From: Aquificaceae bacterium UBA2488
Lineage (GTDB): Bacteria; Aquificota; Aquificia; Aquificales; Aquificaceae
Assembly: GCA_002341805.1 (NCBI GenBank)
Contig: DDOS01000080.1
Coordinates: 924 to 19,137 of the forward strand
Length of the DNA stretch: 18,214 nucleotides
Reading direction: 5' to 3'
The notes under the pieces are model-generated. The model saw nothing but the letters and a program-made list of their open reading frames with translations. It was not told the origin of the DNA and made no database searches. Every line of letters starts with the position of its first letter. Within the stretch, counting starts at the first letter, position 1. Of this stretch, positions 17,358 to 18,214 are shown piece after piece. A program made the position numbers and the translations under genes.

Positions 17358-17600
17358 ATGAATTTTGTGAGATTGAGGCTTATATATCCTGAGGCTGTGG
17401 CGAAAGAACCTATCATATGTAGTCTTTGCAAGAACTTTGATATCCAAGTAAATATAAAGATGGCAAAGGTTACCCAAGACAGTGCTATATTAAACATAGA
17501 GATAGATGGTGATATAGACCAAATAGATAATGCCATAAAGTTTTTGCAAGAAAAAGGTGTAGATGTTCAGCCTATAGAAGGTCAAATATTTACAGAATGA
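17358..17600 (+). CDS. Small NIL-domain protein
   Basis: An 80-residue protein that is one NIL domain, the small ferredoxin-like alpha/beta ligand-sensing fold otherwise found at the C-terminus of MetN methionine importers and in some ferredoxins. The family pattern is visible: an N-terminal strand VRLRLIYPE, EPII near residues 17-20, NIKMAKV near 33-39, a DGDIDQID stretch and KFLQEKGVDVQPIEG at the end. Position 21-24 reads CSLC, a CxxC pair not typical at this place in the domain, so a metal- or redox-related role is possible. It opens a plus-strand operon, 6 bases before lptC. Function is unknown; regulation or sulfur/metal sensing is a guess. The start was chosen because the domain begins at once. 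Confidence 0.85.
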   Translation: MNFVRLRLIYPEAVAKEPIICSLCKNFDIQVNIKMAKVTQDSAILNIEIDGDIDQIDNAIKFLQEKGVDVQPIEGQIFTE

Positions 17601-17606
17601 TCTAAA

Positions 17607-18113
17607 GTGCAGATATTATTAAGCCTTATAGTTGTCTTATTTTTGAGTATCGGGGCCTTTTTTATATATATAAAAGAGCATCGTGACAATGTTAAAAGCC
17701 ATGAAATTCCAGAAGTGCTTAAACAAGTCAATTTAAAGTTTTATTCTGAAGATAACTCTAAAAATGTTTGGAATATAAAGGGAAGTATCTTAAAAGTTTC
17801 CGGGGATTTTTTATATTTAAAAGATATAATGGCTATAAATAACCCTTATTCTATAAATGCAAAATATGGTAAATTATCAAGAACTAACGGTGTTGGTTAT
17901 CTAAAACAAGATGTAATTATAAAAAATGTATCAAATAATAATGCCATATATACTCAATACACAAATATAGATCTTAAAAAATCTCACTTTTGGGCTAACA
18001 ACAATATAACTTTGCATACTAAAAATCTAAGCGGTCAAGGGAGTGCCTTTGATATATATTTAAAGCCGTCTTTACATGTTATAGTATATAATATTAAAAG
18101 CTATGAAAAATAA
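17607..18113 (+). CDS. lptC: LPS export protein LptC-like
   Basis: A 168-residue bitopic inner-membrane protein. One N-terminal helix (about residues 2-22) is followed by a periplasmic beta-rich domain, as in LptC, which passes lipopolysaccharide from the LptBFG transporter to LptA. The typical LptC order is visible: a VNLKFYSEDNSKNVWNIKG block, then LYLKDIMAIN, and a repeat-like run of strands with LSGQGSAFDI near the end. The start is GTG with no strong Shine-Dalgarno; the 6-base gap from the preceding stop suggests coupling. It overlaps the next gene, lptA, by 11 bases. Sequence identity to known LptC appears low, so the order with lptA is the strongest support. Confidence 0.85.
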   Translation: MQILLSLIVVLFLSIGAFFIYIKEHRDNVKSHEIPEVLKQVNLKFYSEDNSKNVWNIKGSILKVSGDFLYLKDIMAINNPYSINAKYGKLSRTNGVGYLKQDVIIKNVSNNNAIYTQYTNIDLKKSHFWANNNITLHTKNLSGQGSAFDIYLKPSLHVIVYNIKSYEK

Positions 18114-18214
18114 ATTATCGTTTTTATTTGGTTTTTTGTTTATTTTTAGTTTGTTGGCTTTTAGTGAAAATAAGCCAAATCAAAATAATAACAATCAACC
18201 TATATATATAGAAG
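18103..18214 (+). CDS. lptA: LPS transport periplasmic protein LptA, start only (cut by window edge)
   Basis: Only the first 37 codons are visible and the frame is open to the edge. The protein begins MKNKLSFLFGFLFIFSLLAFS, a Sec signal peptide, followed by an Asn/Gln-rich short spacer and then QPIYIE, which matches the opening of the LptA/OstA domain (PIYIEAD in relatives). LptA bridges the periplasm to carry lipopolysaccharide from LptC to the outer-membrane LptD. It overlaps lptC by 11 bases. Identification rests on position next to lptC, the signal peptide and this short motif. Confidence 0.75.
   Translation, partial: MKNKLSFLFGFLFIFSLLAFSENKPNQNNNNQPIYIE

Noticed and set aside
17312..17536. 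74-residue minus-strand frame opposite the NIL gene
   Set aside because: It overlaps an intact, recognisable NIL-domain gene with a good promoter on the other strand.

Overview
The window is strongly AT-rich and densely packed. Its codon use favours ATA (Ile) and AGA (Arg), and its proteins are Lys/Ile/Glu-rich, which suggests a thermophile. Carbamoyl-phosphate synthase large subunit appears only as its C-terminal half (a split carB, as known in Aquifex), a DnaC-type AAA+ loader with an N-terminal Cys cluster is present, and LptC/LptA genes indicate an outer membrane. Together these point to the Aquificota, perhaps a Hydrogenobaculum-like member of the Aquificales. The genus is inference.

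The left 14.4 kb is one minus-strand gene train, read from right to left: carB (C-terminal half), a 14-TM MFS exporter, a DnaC-like loader, a one-domain YbbR protein, ribH, mtaD, folK, ileS, panD, a rhodanese, sbcC, a small membrane protein and dnaE (running off the left edge). Five junctions are 4-base ATGA overlaps, one is an 11-base overlap, and most other gaps are under 40 bases, so this looks like one long co-transcribed and translationally coupled unit. The products are functionally mixed: pyrimidine/arginine, riboflavin, folate and pantothenate precursors, methylthioadenosine salvage, tRNA charging, and DNA replication and repair. dnaE also has its own promoter.

The middle (14525-17193) holds two adjacent, formerly coupled envelope genes that are broken: a WG-repeat lipoprotein with an Asn-rich linker and C-terminal domain, and a membrane-anchored family 3 glycoside hydrolase. 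Reading across frames recovers nearly continuous proteins interrupted by about nine single-base-type frameshifts and one stop codon. The flanking genes are intact.

The right end (17358 onward) is a plus-strand operon: a small NIL-domain protein, lptC and the start of lptA (lipopolysaccharide transport). No tRNA, rRNA, CRISPR, insertion sequence or prophage gene was seen. The most notable non-coding pattern is that the putative -10 boxes of dnaE, carB and the NIL gene lie only 6-8 bases before their start codons with no Shine-Dalgarno, which suggests leaderless mRNAs. I did not find evidence of a wholly new multi-gene system in this window.
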